From Tolypeutes matacus (taxonomy: Eukaryota > Chordata > Mammalia > Cingulata > Chlamyphoridae): 64,000 nucleotides of DNA. The position numbers and the translations under genes were made by a program. Where the stretch lies: NCBI GenBank assembly GCA_026826555.1, contig JAKSZT010054334.1, positions 36,273,427-36,337,426 on the forward strand, in the 5' to 3' direction. This document shows, one piece after another, positions 48,071 through 59,399 of this stretch. Under the pieces are notes generated by a model. It saw nothing but the letters and a program-made list of their open reading frames with translations. It made no database searches and was not told the origin of the DNA. The first letter of the stretch is position 1; every line of letters starts with the position of its first letter.

Positions 48071-48085
48071 AAAGTCAATACTTTC

Positions 48086-48183
48086 TGGGGGACAGATGTG
48101 GCTCAAATGGTTGGGCATCCATCTCCCATATGGAGGGACCCAGGTTCAATCTCCGGGACCTCCGAATAATTTTTTTTTTTTTT
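48086..48183 (+). repeat. Short DAS-like tRNA SINE with a T tail
   Basis: It has an A box 'tggctcaaatgg' (48099-48110) and a B box 'ggttcaatctcc' (48143-48154). The body then ends at once in 'cgaataa' and 14 T (48170-48183) in place of an A tail. The flanking duplication is 'aaagtcaatactttc' (48071-48085) and 'aaagtaaatactttc' (48184-48198), 14 of 15 identical. It is clearly a retroposon insertion with an unusual 3' end. Confidence 0.88.
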
Positions 48184-48199
48184 AAAGTAAATACTTTCC

Positions 48200-48218
48200 A
48201 TATATATATATATATATG
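48200..48218. repeat. (AT)n microsatellite
   Basis: About nine dinucleotide copies, directly after the SINE target duplication. Confidence 0.9.
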
Positions 48219-48220
48219 GC

Positions 48221-49828
48221 TTCATTTGTTTCATCTCTAGCCCACAGATGTTTCAAATCTAGCCTGCAGTTACCAGAACAAAATATTTGACTTTTTAATC
48301 AATATTTTTTTTCTACTTTTTTTTTTTTTAACTATCTACAACTTCCTCAACTTCATATCCTATGGATTAAGAATGTTCTGTAAATCTAGCTTTCCTCAGC
48401 TCACTATGACAGGGAGTAAAATAGAATGGCTGTTGCTGCTTATCATGCCAGGTGTTGCCTGTATCCAAATAAAAATGATTGGATTGGTAGAGGGAATAAC
48501 CATATGGTGATTAAAATGAAGTGAGTCTCAGACAAAGCAATAAGTGAGACCAAGGGTGCAATGGAGGATTGAATGAAAATCTGATTTTTAATTAAAGAGA
48601 GTCTGTCATGTCCATTTTGTCTGCTTTGTTCTTTATTTGGAATGGAACTTTTACAAAATTAAAATGCAGAACCAGAAAATTTGGATGGGAGAAATGCAGA
48701 GCAATCTTTGTTTATAAATTGTGCAGGAGCTTCACATGACATGTAGGCTATAATTTGCTGTAGACAGAGTAAACTTTGCTACATTTATCCTGTGAGAAAA
48801 TGATATTACATCTATGCTGAATTTTCTGAAAAAATTCATATCATTAAGTCATACTCCTTAATTTGTATTCCCAATGCCTTCTTACTAAATATCTCAGAGC
48901 CCTAGACTGTAAATTATATTTCTTTCCTTATGGTATCTACTTAATTAAACAAGAATAACCTGCCTTGCTTCAGAAAGAGATCAAGGAAAGATTTGGAAAT
49001 ATAAAGGCATAAGATATGTAGCAAAAGAGTATTCAAGGTTGCCCAATCTGAGAGAAACTGTTTTCATTGTAAGGTTTTTCTTTGTTTTGTTTTGTTTTCA
49101 AGGAAACTTGAATCATGGAGATATGTTTATGTGACACTCTTTGTCTAGTGTGTAAGAGGATGTGACTCACTGAGTTAAGATATACTACCTGTTACAGCTT
49201 TGGAGGCAAAGGCAAGGCTTTGTCTCTTACCATCATAAACTAAGAGAGTTATGCTTAGGTTCTTACTTGACACATTAAACATTTTGTAAAGCTTATCGGA
49301 AGAAGCTATCCTCCTTAACATTTCAGTATTAAATATTACATAGAAAGAACACATGAAAAGAATGTGCATCTACAACCTGAGGATGAAGTCTCTAAAACAA
49401 GAAATTGACTGCCTAATATTAGACATAGAATAGGAAGCATAAGATACGTAGGAAAAGATATATAAACCAGAAAGTAGGAGATTCCGGGAGTGGTAGGGAA
49501 AATTCTCAAGATGACTTCCCTAAGGTTCCTTTCCCTTGGTTTTTCAATCAAACATGAATTTAGGTACTGCAATGAAGGGACTTTGCATATAGAAATAACT
49601 TAACAACCAGATTAGCTGATCTTAAAATACGGATATTATCCTGAGTTCTAGTAAACCTATCTCAGAGATACTATCTGGAAAGCCCAAAACATCTGAATGG
49701 CATTTAGTTGGTATTCAGTAATGATCTCTTTAATTAAATTCTTCTCTATCTTCTATGAAATATTTGAAACTATTGATAATTGTAATTCCTTTGTTTCATT
49801 GTGTTTGTCTTGACTTTTGCCTGTCCAG
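48221..49828. other. No recognisable feature
   Basis: No repeat or gene identified. Frames at 49175-49369 and 49336-49572 are short and unrecognised. Confidence 0.5.
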
Positions 49829-49830
49829 AA

Positions 49831-49850
49831 ATATATATATATATATATAT
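49831..49850. repeat. (AT)10 microsatellite
   Basis: Ten perfect copies. Confidence 0.95.
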
Positions 49851-49869
49851 TTCTGTCTTCTTTGTTATC

Positions 49870-50960
49870 TTCTATTCTTTCCACCTCTCTAAAGGTATGT
49901 TCCCTAACTTAATTCTCCATCTTTTCTTCTCTATTGCAAATATTATTCCTTAGTCTCATGCAATTCTACATCTTTAACTATGACCTCTTCTACTGACCTA
50001 CAAACTATGTGTACTACAAATTAATGGAAACCATATAAGCTGATGTATTTAAATCTGGATGTGTGTTTCTTTTGCATTTCATCTGGCTGGCTTCACATTT
50101 CCTCTACATTTACATCCATCAGTATTTTGAACTTCGCATGCCCCAAATCTCTTACCCAATGCAATCATTCTTTCTCTTTACTTTGCTATCTCTCCAGAAA
50201 AAACTGGCTCTATTACATTGGATCATCTTTGATGCTTAAAGAGTTATTCTCTATCCAATTATTTACAAATTGGTGTAGAATCTACCTCCAGTACATCTCT
50301 CATCAAAACATTTGCTGTTTTCCTTCCTGATTATTATCTGCCTACTTAGATTTTGCATAGGTCTTGCAAATAACTCCACAACTCTCTATATCATTCTGTA
50401 TAATGTTGTAGTTTATAAAACAGATGACTGATTCCTTTACTCACTTAGTCATAGACTTTCAATAACGTCCCACTTGCAAGTAAATTGCATGTAATTTCTC
50501 CATATCCCTGCTTTGGCCCCACTGAGGCTATCATTTTAAACTTTTCTTCCTTCTCATTTCTTATATAATCATCCAGGCAAACCTTGTCTGTGGTTTTCTA
50601 CCATGAGGAAATTCCTAATGTGTCAGTCTCCACCAGGAACTCCAATCTGTTATCATTAGCACCTGGCCATACCCTATTTTTTTCTCCATGTATTTCCTTT
50701 GGATTTCAAACCTAAATGATGCTTATGTTTTCTGAATCTCCTCTGGTCTTCTTTAATAACAGTTACTTTCCTTTACCTTACATTGAACTTACTTATGTTT
50801 ACATCTCATGTTTTCTTGCCAAATTGTTAACTCCCTGAAAAATAACATCTTATTTATCTTCATATGCATCTCCAAGGGACATTAGTTTGCCCCCAGAAGA
50901 CATTTAAGACAGGTTTACCTATTTAATTTGTTGAGTGAAAGGAAGAACAAGTAGGGAAAA
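49870..50960 (+). repeat. Long L2 fragment, sense
   Basis: The phrase order follows L2 over about 1 kb: 'cccaaatctcttacccaatgcaatcattc', 'gtagaatctacctccagtacatctctc', 'cactgaggctatcattttaaac', 'tctgaatctcctctggtcttc' and a 3' end 'gttaactccctgaaaaataacatcttatttatcttc'. It is strongly diverged. The frame at 50043-50330 is a remnant without coding function. Confidence 0.6.
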
Positions 50961-51572
50961 TTTGCTAAATTAACCTTAACAACTAATATATTTACCTCCA
51001 TATTTCAAAAGTATTTTGCTTTTCTCTCACCAAATGTGATAAACTACCTATTCCCTTATAACACTTCATAAAAATTTCAGAAGGGCTGCATGAGAAGTGA
51101 CATAATTATTGATGGGCCTTGACTTCCTGCTTTGCAAAGTAGTAAAAATTTTATTGTTCCATCAATTATTTCAAAAGAATGACCATTCTTTCCTTGAACT
51201 AGTTTTCGTGTACTCTAAAAATTCTAAACCAACCTGACACTAGATGAAACTGCTTGACAGAATAGACCAATATTTAAGATGACCAGCAACTGAACCATAC
51301 ACAGAAATGGGCTTACAAATAAAATGAAAGAACTGTGATAATCTTTTCTTAATGTGATATCTACTTTAATTACCAACTTAAAGAGAAGTTTTCTGTAAGA
51401 TAACATAGAAGTGTACATGACAAGAGCATTAGCATGTATATAACCAACACAACTGAAAGGACAAAATAATTTATCTTTTGGAAGTTGTTTTAGAGTCTTG
51501 TTAGTCATTTTAACTCCTCACATAGCAATTCCATTTGATTTCCATTAATTTTGCAGTGTATATATTATGCAG
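50961..51572. other. No recognisable feature
   Basis: The minus-strand 94-codon frame at 51224-51508 has no recognisable domain. Confidence 0.45.
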
Positions 51573-51580
51573 ACCTAAAC

Positions 51581-51742
51581 CAATGTTTCTCAAATACACG
51601 ATGCTAAGGAATCAACCGAGGATCTTGTTAACATGTGTCTTCTGATTCAACAGATCTAGGGTAGGGTCTGAGATTCTTTTTTTATTATCCTTTCAGTTAA
51701 CATCAACACTGTTGATGTGAGGACTGCATTTGAGAAGCAAGA
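51581..51742 (+). mobile_element. MER5A-like hAT element
   Basis: The left end 'caatgtttctcaaat' and the right end 'atttgagaagcaag' form inverted termini of the MER5A type. The body has 'gatcttgttaacatgtgtcttctgattcaacagatctaggg' and 'gtctgagattctttt'. It is flanked by 'acctaaac' (51573-51580) and 'agctaaac' (51743-51750), an 8-bp duplication with one mismatch. Confidence 0.8.
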
Positions 51743-51944
51743 AGCTAAACAAACAGCGAATGGAAATAAGAGATTAATCAGCTTTAAAAATACAAAAAAA
51801 TAAAAGCACAAAAACTTTGATTTCTGTCTCTTGAGATAAGAAGGAATTTGATAGAATTTGATGGAATAGCAAGAAAATTAATGTCTTACATTTTAGGAAA
51901 ATAAAAAGTTTCCTACTTTGAAATTAAGTGTATGCTAATTTATA

Positions 51945-52020
51945 AAGTGATTGTTCTTAACCTTGGCTGTATCTTATAATTATGTGGTGATCTTTGAAAA
52001 AAAAAAAAATCTTAGACTTC
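51945..52020 (+). repeat. hAT-like fragment
   Basis: 'gattgttcttaaccttggctgtatcttataattatgtggtgatcttt' resembles the start of a MER-type hAT element ('gtggttcttaacctcggctgcacattagaatcacctgggg'). The remainder is lost. Confidence 0.45.
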
Positions 52021-52276
52021 TGTTCTGGCTATAATGAAGTACCAGAGGTTAGATTTAACCAGTAATACTAAACTAGAAAAGTGTACAATATGGGAGATTA
52101 TAGGTTTTAGACACTGCACAATAGGAGCATAAGGAAAGTCAATCCATTTGAGTACAGGGATTGTCTTTTAAAGTGGAGAAGTGTTCTGGGAAGAAATTGT
52201 AGCACTTCCACATTTTCATATCAGTACTAAAAAGAAGAAATTTCTGTGTATGTGGATACATAAGAGTTAAGGTCAG

Positions 52277-52792
52277 TGTTCTTCAGAGAAATGGAACTAA
52301 CAAATATATGATTTATATATACATGAGATTTATTATATATACATGAGATTTATTATAGCAATTGGCTAATGCAACCACGGGTATTGGCAAATCCAATTCC
52401 AGAGAGCAGATCATAAGCTGGAAATTCCCATAAAGGTAACACTGAAATATGGCATGTCCGAAATCCGTAGTACAGTCCCCAAGCTGAAGATACCAATGAA
52501 GATGAGGTTGAATTCTCCAGGGAAGCTGGCTAGCTGAATTAGAGGCAAAAATTCTTTCTTACTTCTGAAATCCTCTGTTTTAACACCTCCAACCAATTTC
52601 ATGAGGAGACTCTTCTCATTGCTGAGGGCAATCACCTTTGTTAATTCTAGTGCAAATATTCAGAGATGCAAACAACTACAGATGAAATCCATCTATGAAA
52701 TACACTCGCAGTAACAATCTAGCTAGTGCTTACTTGACCAAACTGATGGACGCCATACTTTAGATAAGTTGACCTATGAACAATTAACTGTA
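52277..52792 (-). repeat. MLT2/ERVL-type LTR, antisense
   Basis: It starts 'tgttcttcagagaaatggaac', with 'gagatttattatagcaattggctaatgcaacca' and 'ctccagggaagctggc', and ends 'gataagttgacctatgaac...ctgta'. It is flanked by 'gtcag' (52272-52276) and 'gttag' (52793-52797), a 5-bp duplication with one change. A 22-bp tandem duplication ('atatacatgagatttatta') lies near 52316-52356. Confidence 0.7.
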
Positions 52793-53389
52793 GTTAGGAA
52801 GTAGAGGAAAATGTAGAAAATAGAAAAAGAAATAAGCATCAAGTACTTTATTAAAAAATAAACAGAAGATTGAATAATACTGTTGGATGTTTGAAAGAAG
52901 AAGGACAGGAAAGATGGAGGCAGTAAAAGTTAGCTTTTAACGTTCATATAGAATCAATAGATAATCATTAAAATTAATATAAAATGGAATAGAGATATAA
53001 GAACAGTAGTTTGTTTTATGGACTTAAAGCACTTGCTTATGGAAATGGCACTAAAGAAAATGATGAGTGAGTGAGTGAGGGAAGAAAATGGTAAGAGAGT
53101 GGGAGAAAATGGGTAGGAAAATGTACTTTAAAAATGTCAAGCCTTTCTATATTATTTTTACCAAGTACATGATATTTTATAAATACATATGTAACATATA
53201 AATATGAAAATGTGCCACATATAATACTAAGTAAAAATTCAAGTACTTTAAATATGCATATAAGACATAACTAAATAAGAACATGAATGGAAATCAAAGT
53301 GTTGTTGGTGAGAAGGATTTCGGAGCTACATATTATTTGAATTTTTTCTAGTACTGTACAAAAGTCTTAAGACTAGAATGAGAGTTTTA

Positions 53390-53930
53390 CAGAAAAGTCC
53401 ACTGTAAAATATTTCAGGTGTGGTAGATACTTGTGATGGTTAGACTAACATGTCAACTCGGCCACGTAATTGTGTCCAGGAATTTGGTCAAGCAAGCACT
53501 GGGCTAATTGTAATACAAGAACATTTATGGACTTTGGTCACCAGTGAGTTTACTGTGTGGATGGCTGATTACATCTGCATCAATCAGTGAGATTGCTGTC
53601 AGCAATGGGGGATGCTTTTATCCAGTCAGTTGGATGCCTTAAAAGGGGAAGTGATTTCGACATTCAGAGAAAATTTCCCAGCTCCTCTTTGGACAGCCAA
53701 CTTCTTCCAGAAGCTCGTAAAGGATCTTCAATAGGCTTTCATCAGAGCCCCTGGTTTGCAGCCTGCCTGTGGAACCTGGACTTGTGCATTCCCATGGTCA
53801 CGTGAGAGACTCTTATAAAATCTCAGATTATTGACACATATCTCCTGTTGATTCTGTTTTCCAAGAGAACCCTGACTAATATAATACTCAGTAAATATTT
53901 CAAGCATGAATGAATGAATAGAAAAAATAA
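53390..53930 (+). repeat. L2 3' end, sense, split by a solo LTR
   Basis: 'gtagatact' on the left joins 'cagtaaatatttcaagcatgaatgaatgaatag' on the right, which together form the L2 tail ('catagtaggtgctcaataaatatttgttgaatgaatga'). The LTR at 53432-53883 sits exactly between. Confidence 0.55.
53432..53883 (+). repeat. Solo MLT2/ERVL-type LTR, sense
   Basis: The 452-bp LTR starts 'tgtgatggttag' and ends 'gagaaccctgactaatata'. It is flanked by a perfect 'atact' duplication (53427-53431 and 53884-53888). With its own duplication it is an independent solo LTR, not the missing 5' LTR of the ERVL relic downstream. The 72-codon frame at 53587-53805 is inside it. Confidence 0.85.
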
Positions 53931-53948
53931 ATAAAAGAAGTGATAGAG

Positions 53949-54140
53949 TGGGAGGTAAAGGGTAAGGAAGGAAGGGAGAGAGGGAGGTAGGGAAGAAGGT
54001 AAGAATGAAGGAAGGAAAGAAGGGAGGGAGGGAAGGAGGGAGGGAAGGAGGGAGAGGGGGGAGGGAGGGAGGGAGGGAGGGAGGAAGGAAGGAAGGAAGG
54101 AAGGAAGGAAGGAAGGAAAGAAGGAAGGAAGAAAGAAAGA
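53949..54140. repeat. (GGAA/GGGA)n purine tract
   Basis: About 190 bp of ggaa, gggag and aagg words, with many GGAA cores. The long Leu/Pro/Ser-rich frames on the minus strand (53728-54228, 53823-54143) and the Gly/Lys/Arg-rich frame on the plus strand are artefacts of this tract. Confidence 0.92.
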
Positions 54141-54144
54141 CAAG

Positions 54145-55083
54145 GATGAGGCTTAGGTTACAGATGGCTCTACATGACATGCAGACACCACCGAAAGTGG
54201 ACAGCACTACAGTCCCTTTCGGAGACATCCCTGAAGGACAGTGGTGAAGGGAATACTTCTAGTGGACAAAACTTTGAGCAGTGTAATGTTGTTTATTTTG
54301 CTTAGAAGAAGAAATGGCCAGAGGTTTGTTTGTATAGCAATTCAAGGGCTATGGCCAGTTGTTTGGTACAGGCTTGATAGGAATTAGTAAGAACATGATT
54401 GGAATAATGGTGGCAAAGAGATCTGAAGGAGAAGTATGTTTTTCTGAATGAAAGAAAAACATGTAAATATTTGTGTCCCATGAAAATGCTCACCAGTGGG
54501 TGATTTCAGCAGAGAAGGATTTTAATAATCAATTGGAAAAAATGACCCACCCTGTGGAAATCAATAACTTGTGTCATTGTCTAATGGGCTCATGAACAAA
54601 GTGGTCATGGTGGTAAGGATGGAGGTTACGCATGTGCTCAGCAACATGAACTTCTAATCAACAAGGCTGACCTGGTTCAACCACTGCTGAGAGCCCAAAC
54701 TGCCAGTAGCAGAGACCCATACTCAGTCCCCAATAGAGCACTATTCCCTGAGGTAATAAGCTTGTTACCTGGTGGCAGGTCAATTATATTGGATCACTTC
54801 CTATATGAATGGCAGTGTTTTGCTCTTATTGGAATAAACACATACTCTGGGTATAGATTTGCTTCCCCTGCATGCAATGCTTCTGCCAAAACTAACACCC
54901 ATGGACTTACAAAATGCCTTATTCATCAAAATGGCATTCCACAGAGCATTGCTTCTGATCAAGGAACCTCTTCACTGCAAATGAGTTTCAGTGATGGTCT
55001 CATGCTCATGGATTTCACTGGTCTTATTATGTCACCAATCATCTGGAAGCAGCTGGGTTGATAGAACGGTGGAATTGCCTTTT
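54145..55083 (+). pseudogene. ERVL-type pol relic: RNase H/integrase portion
   Basis: This is degenerate retroviral pol sequence of the ERVL class in the sense orientation. Residues of a 'PFGD.PEGQW' motif occur near 54215-54240. Integrase-core text is best preserved in the 99-residue frame at 54762-55061, with 'TYSGYRFASPACNASAK' and an 'ASDQGTS' motif that holds the second catalytic Asp of the DDE integrase. The strand-transfer core is broken upstream: the position of the first catalytic Asp reads as AAT (Asn) in the alternative frame, followed by a frameshift and stop. The 5' part (gag, protease, most of RT) is missing. The frame is interrupted at 55084 by an L1 insertion and continues at 59916. 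Non-functional. Confidence 0.8.
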
Positions 55084-56695
55084 TTATTCTTTAAGAAGCT
55101 TTAGATTACATAAATGTTACATCAAAATATAAGGGATTCCCATATACCCCACTTGCTCACCCTCCCACACTTTTCCCCATTAACAACATCTTTCATTAGT
55201 GTGGTACATTTGTTACAATTGATGAACACATATTGAAGCATTTCTACTAATCATGGTCTATGGTTTACATTATAGGTTAAACTTTGCACCTCAGAATTTT
55301 ATAGGTTTTGACAAAATGTATAATGTCCTATATTCGTCATTGCAATGCCATGCAGGACAATTTCAATGTCCCAGGAATGCTCCATGTTATACCTATTCTT
55401 CCTTCTCCCTCCCTTCAGAACCTCTTGTTGCCTCTGCTTTTATATCAATGATATAAGCTCTTCCGTTCCTAGGATAAGAATGTCTATTTTAGACCATAGT
55501 TGCATTCCCCCACTATGTTTTTTCATTCCTCAATCTTGAGGATTTTGGAATGCTGTTTTCGATTAATATTAGATCTCATGGGGCAGATGGATGGAACTGT
55601 CTTGCTTGCAGTTGTAGATACTCTGTTTTTTGAGATGGGTGTTGTCCATCATCATCTTTTTGTAAGTTGTCCTGGGCAAGTCCAACGACCTGGAGAGTAA
55701 GTGTCACAACTCTGCTGAGATTCAGGGCTCAACCCACATACAAACAGACTGAAGATTTAAGTCTCGCTCCAGGACATATATTTAATGAGTATAGCGCTAA
55801 TTATAGGTTCAAATAAAAGGAGCAGAAGAGCCATGTGTAGGGAAATTGTAAATTGTGTAATTGTAAATTTCATCAATGTAACTCTGTTACATTGGGATGC
55901 ATATATTCCAAAGTAAGGCCCACTAACAAGGTGCTGAGCTCCTGAGATTGTCTCTAATGCCTATAGTGTCTAGATGTCTCTAGAGTCCTCAGGATCCCCA
56001 CTGTTTGAGGCACTGTTTACTGCAACAGTCAATGAGATCCTGCTGAGACATGCATAAGTGTAACCTCTGGAATGACCATCCTACTCACTTTGAAATCTCT
56101 TAGCTGTAAGAACTCATTTGAATTTACCATTTCCCCCTTTTGGTCAAGGTCTTTTCCCAAATGCATCACTAGTTGGCACTTGGTAATAGTCCCTCGGTGC
56201 CAGGGAGTTTCATCCCCAGGATGTCCCATGCCAGGGAGAAGGTATTGGGTTTATATGCTGACTTTGGCTTAAAGGGGCCACATTTGAGCAAAAAGGAGGC
56301 CTTCAGGAGATAAGTCCTAGACAATATATAATACTAGGCTAAGTTGCATTTTCAGAGAACAAGGTTCATAAGTACAAATATCAATGTCAAGGATCTGGCA
56401 TAATGGTCTGTTCTCCTTCTCTAAGCACTCTTCATGTACACGAGTAATTCTTGCTGCTCTATTAGAGAATGTAGAAGGACATCCCAGGATGGAAATTCAA
56501 TATTCTTTCAATTATTGTGTGGGTCTCCACCCACTGAGATAACACCCCATGACCACTTGAACATATTCATATGCCATAGAGGCATGCCCCATGGGCACCC
56601 CTCTCCACACCTCCCACTATCACCAAGATCTCACACCATTGATCCTCCCCTGCCACAGTTGTGATCCTTCTGCAATCTAAAAGTTCCCCCAAACA
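55084..56695 (-). repeat. L1 3'UTR, antisense, long form
   Basis: On the plus strand it begins 'ttctttaagaagctttagattacataaatg', then 'gtgtggtacatttgttacaattgatgaac', 'gttttgacaaaatg', 'gggcagatggatggaactgtcttgcttgcagttgtagat', 'cttttggtcaaggtcttttcccaaatgcatcactagttgg' and 'cacaccattgatcctcccctgccacagttgtg'. This is a lineage-specific L1 3' end with no ORF. The 60-95 codon frames within it (55253-55456, 55500-55700, 56072-56272, 56434-56664) are not genes. An A-rich 'aaataaat' run follows at 56700-56760. Confidence 0.65.
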
Positions 56696-56854
56696 AGGCC
56701 AAAAAATAAAATAATAATAAAAATAAATAAAATAAATAAATAAAAAAGTAAAATTAAAAATTCTTCATTGTATCTTTCATAACAATAAGGTCTCTTATCT
56801 CTCATGTACAGTGAAAATTTCTTGCATATGTTTCCCCAGTATCTTATTTTTTTC

Positions 56855-57560
56855 ATTTTATCTTCAAAGAAGCTTTAGATTACAGAAAAGTAACATAGAA
56901 AATATAGGTGATCCCCATATATCCAGCCCCTTCCCCCTCTTCCACTCTCCCCTATTAATAACATTCTACATGTGGATGGTACATTTGTTACAATTAATGT
57001 ACAAATATCGAAGCATTGCTGCTAACCATGGTCAATGGTTTACATTATGGTTTACATTTTGGACCATACACTTTCATATATTTTGACAAAATTTAAAATG
57101 GCCTGTATCCATCATTGCAAGATTATGCAGAACAATTCCAATGTCCTAAAAATACCCTACGCTCCATCTATTCTATTCTTCCCTCCCCCTCCCCTCAGAA
57201 CCTATGGCAACCACTAAGTTTCAATTTTTGAAAAATAAGGTTCATAGTACATGCAGTAATATTGAGGGCTTGACATATTTATCTGTTCTCTTTTATTAGG
57301 CACTGCTTAGGTTCTTGAAATATTCTTGCCCCTCTAATTAAGAATATAACAGGACTTCCCAGAGTAGGAATTTAATATTTTCTTGTTTATTGTGTGGATA
57401 TTCACCCAATGAGATAACATACTATGACAAGATGAACACATTCATATTCCATTACAAGCATGTCCCAGGTGTGCCCTATCCTGCATATCCCCACCCCTGA
57501 CGCCATGCACCAGTAACCCTCTCCTGCCATATTTTCCAAAAAGAACATTCCTACTACTGT
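56855..57560 (-). repeat. Second L1 3'UTR copy, antisense, internally shorter
   Basis: It repeats the block at 55084: 'caaagaagctttagattacagaaaagtaacatag', 'gatggtacatttgttacaattaatgtac', 'gtttacattatgg', 'catcattgcaagattatgcagaacaattccaatgtcc'. It then jumps from 'cagaacctatggcaacc' to text matching the far end of the first copy ('aggttcatagtac...aatgagataacat...accagtaaccctctcctgcc'). About 0.8 kb present in the first copy is absent here. Confidence 0.65.
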
Positions 57561-57859
57561 AGTTTTAACCACAGACCTGTAATCCCCTGAGTTTACCTGT
57601 TCCTTCCTCCAGCCCTCCCCCTAGTTCCATGGAGAGTCTAACACAAACCCCCACCCTACTTTCCCTCACATTCCAACACCATTGAACTTAATCACATTAC
57701 TGTACCACTATCACCCCCATCCAATGCCCAACTATCCCCTTCCATCTTACCATAGATTTGCCCATATTGAGCATTGGCTTACCATACTCTACTCCTTTTC
57801 TGTCACCTTCAAGACTCTAGCTCTGTGGGTCTGCTCAATTTGCTTAAATCATATGAGTG

Positions 57860-58345
57860 AGGTAATGTAATATTTGTCCTTCAGTGAGTAGCTTACTTCA
57901 CTCAACATGAGGTCTTCAAGATTCATCCATGTTGTCACGTGTGTCAATGCTTCATTCTTTCTTACAGCTAAGTAATATTCCATTGTATGTATATACTACA
58001 ATTTGCTTATCCATTCTTCAGTTGGTGAACACTTAATTTGCTTCCACCTTTTGTCAATAGTGAATAAAGCTGCTATGAACATTGGTGTGCATATATCAAC
58101 TCATGTCCCTGCTTTCAATTCTTCTGTGTGTATACCCAACAGTGGAATTACTGGATCTTAGGGCAGTTCTGTAGTTAGCTCCCTGAAGAACTGCCACACT
58201 GCCCTCCACAATGGCTGCACCATTCTTCATTTCCACCAGCAGTGAATAAGTGTTCCCTTTCCTTCACATTCTCTCCAACATTTGTAGTTCTCTGTTTTAT
58301 TAATAGCCACCAGTCTAATAGGTGTAAGATGATATCTCATTGTAG
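57860..58345 (-). pseudogene. L1 ORF2 C-terminal fragment
   Basis: Read on the minus strand, the residues TTMRYHLTPIRLVAINKTEN and later CWRECEGKGTLIHCWW (58345 down to about 58230) are the C-terminal part of L1 ORF2p, which contains the Cys/Trp-rich segment after the reverse transcriptase. Further down, 'ggaatattacttagctgtaag' and 'catggatgaatcttgaagacc' on the minus strand match the ORF2 end just before the 3'UTR. Stops break the frame. ORF2p supplies the endonuclease and reverse transcriptase of L1. This remnant encodes neither. Confidence 0.8.
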
Positions 58346-58354
58346 TTGCTTTTA

Positions 58355-58833
58355 ATAAAATTTTATTGAAGTATATCCTATCTACATGCCCATACATAAA
58401 CAGTGAGTATATAGTAAAAGTTGTAAACATGCATATCATCATACAGGGCTCCCACATATCACCCCACCAACAACACCTTGTATTGTTGTGAAACATTTGA
58501 CACAAACTGTGAATTAAGTATAGCCTATAACTTACATTTGCAGTATTTTTGCCCCAACTCACCCGATTTTTAACACCCTGTATTAGTGTTATATATTTGT
58601 TATAGTTCATGGGAGAATGTTCTCATATTTTTTCTGTTAACCACCGACCTCCTTCCACCACTAAATTCCCTGTATTATAGAGTCTTATACTTTGTACAAT
58701 CTGTTCAGAGTTTACACTCAGTGGCTCTCTTTTTCATCACAAAGTTATGCCTCAGTGAATTTTATAACATTTTCATTATTCCAAAAGGAAAAAACACATT
58801 CAACACTCAAACATTTTTGATATTGAAAAACAG
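58355..58833 (-). repeat. Inserted L1-3'UTR-like piece, antisense
   Basis: It begins 'taataaaattttattgaagtatatcc' at the break in ORF2 and contains 'aaagttgtaaacatgcatatcatcatacagggctcccacatatcaccccac', 'taacaccctgtattagtgt' and 'ctgttaaccaccgacc..ttccaccac'. The last part matches the reverse complement of the 3'UTR modules at 38473 and 38827. It splits the ORF2 remnant and looks like a nested retroposed piece. Confidence 0.5.
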
Positions 58834-58974
58834 TGAATGAATGAGTCACTGCTCATTCATTCAGTGACTATAAAACTAGATATGTAAAATAAGTGTATAT
58901 TTGACTTAGTTCTCGCATAGGTATGTATAAAATGTACTTTGAGTGGATTTTATTTAAAGATTTTACATGACCTT

Positions 58975-59394
58975 TGTGATGGTTAGGCTTGTGCCAACTT
59001 GGACAATTAATAGTGCCTAGTTATTTTGTCAAGCAAGCACATTTTGTGGCTGTAAATCATTAGTAAGTTGATTGCATCTATGACTATTACATCTACAATC
59101 AACTGAGGAAATTGCCTTAAGCCATGAGAGACATCTCATCCTATCAGCTGAAGGCCTTAAAAGGGAGAAGTGAAGATTTCAGTAGTCAGAAAGGAGAGAA
59201 TTTCCATCAACTTCAGCCAGCTTCTCCTACATGATTCATTGAAAACCTTCATCAGAGTTCCCAGCTTGCAGCCTACTCTAAGGAATTTGGAATCGTGTAT
59301 CCCCACAGTCACGAGAGACATTTTTATAAAATCTCATAATATTAACAGATATCTTCTGTCGGTTCTATTTCCCTAGAGAACCCAGAGTAATACA
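58975..59394 (+). repeat. Solo MLT2/ERVL-type LTR, sense
   Basis: The 420-bp LTR starts 'tgtgatggttaggc' and ends '...cccagagtaataca'. It is flanked by 'acctt' (58970-58974) and 'atctt' (59395-59399), 4 of 5 identical. It is related to the LTRs at 53432 and 61110 and lies inside the L1 insertion, so it arrived after that L1. The 68-codon frame at 59170-59376 is inside it. Confidence 0.8.
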
Positions 59395-59399
59395 ATCTT

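Noticed and set aside
54762..55061. Intact retroviral integrase
   Set aside because: Only about 99 residues are open. The first catalytic Asp position is changed, a frameshift and stop precede it, and an L1 interrupts the frame. It is a relic.
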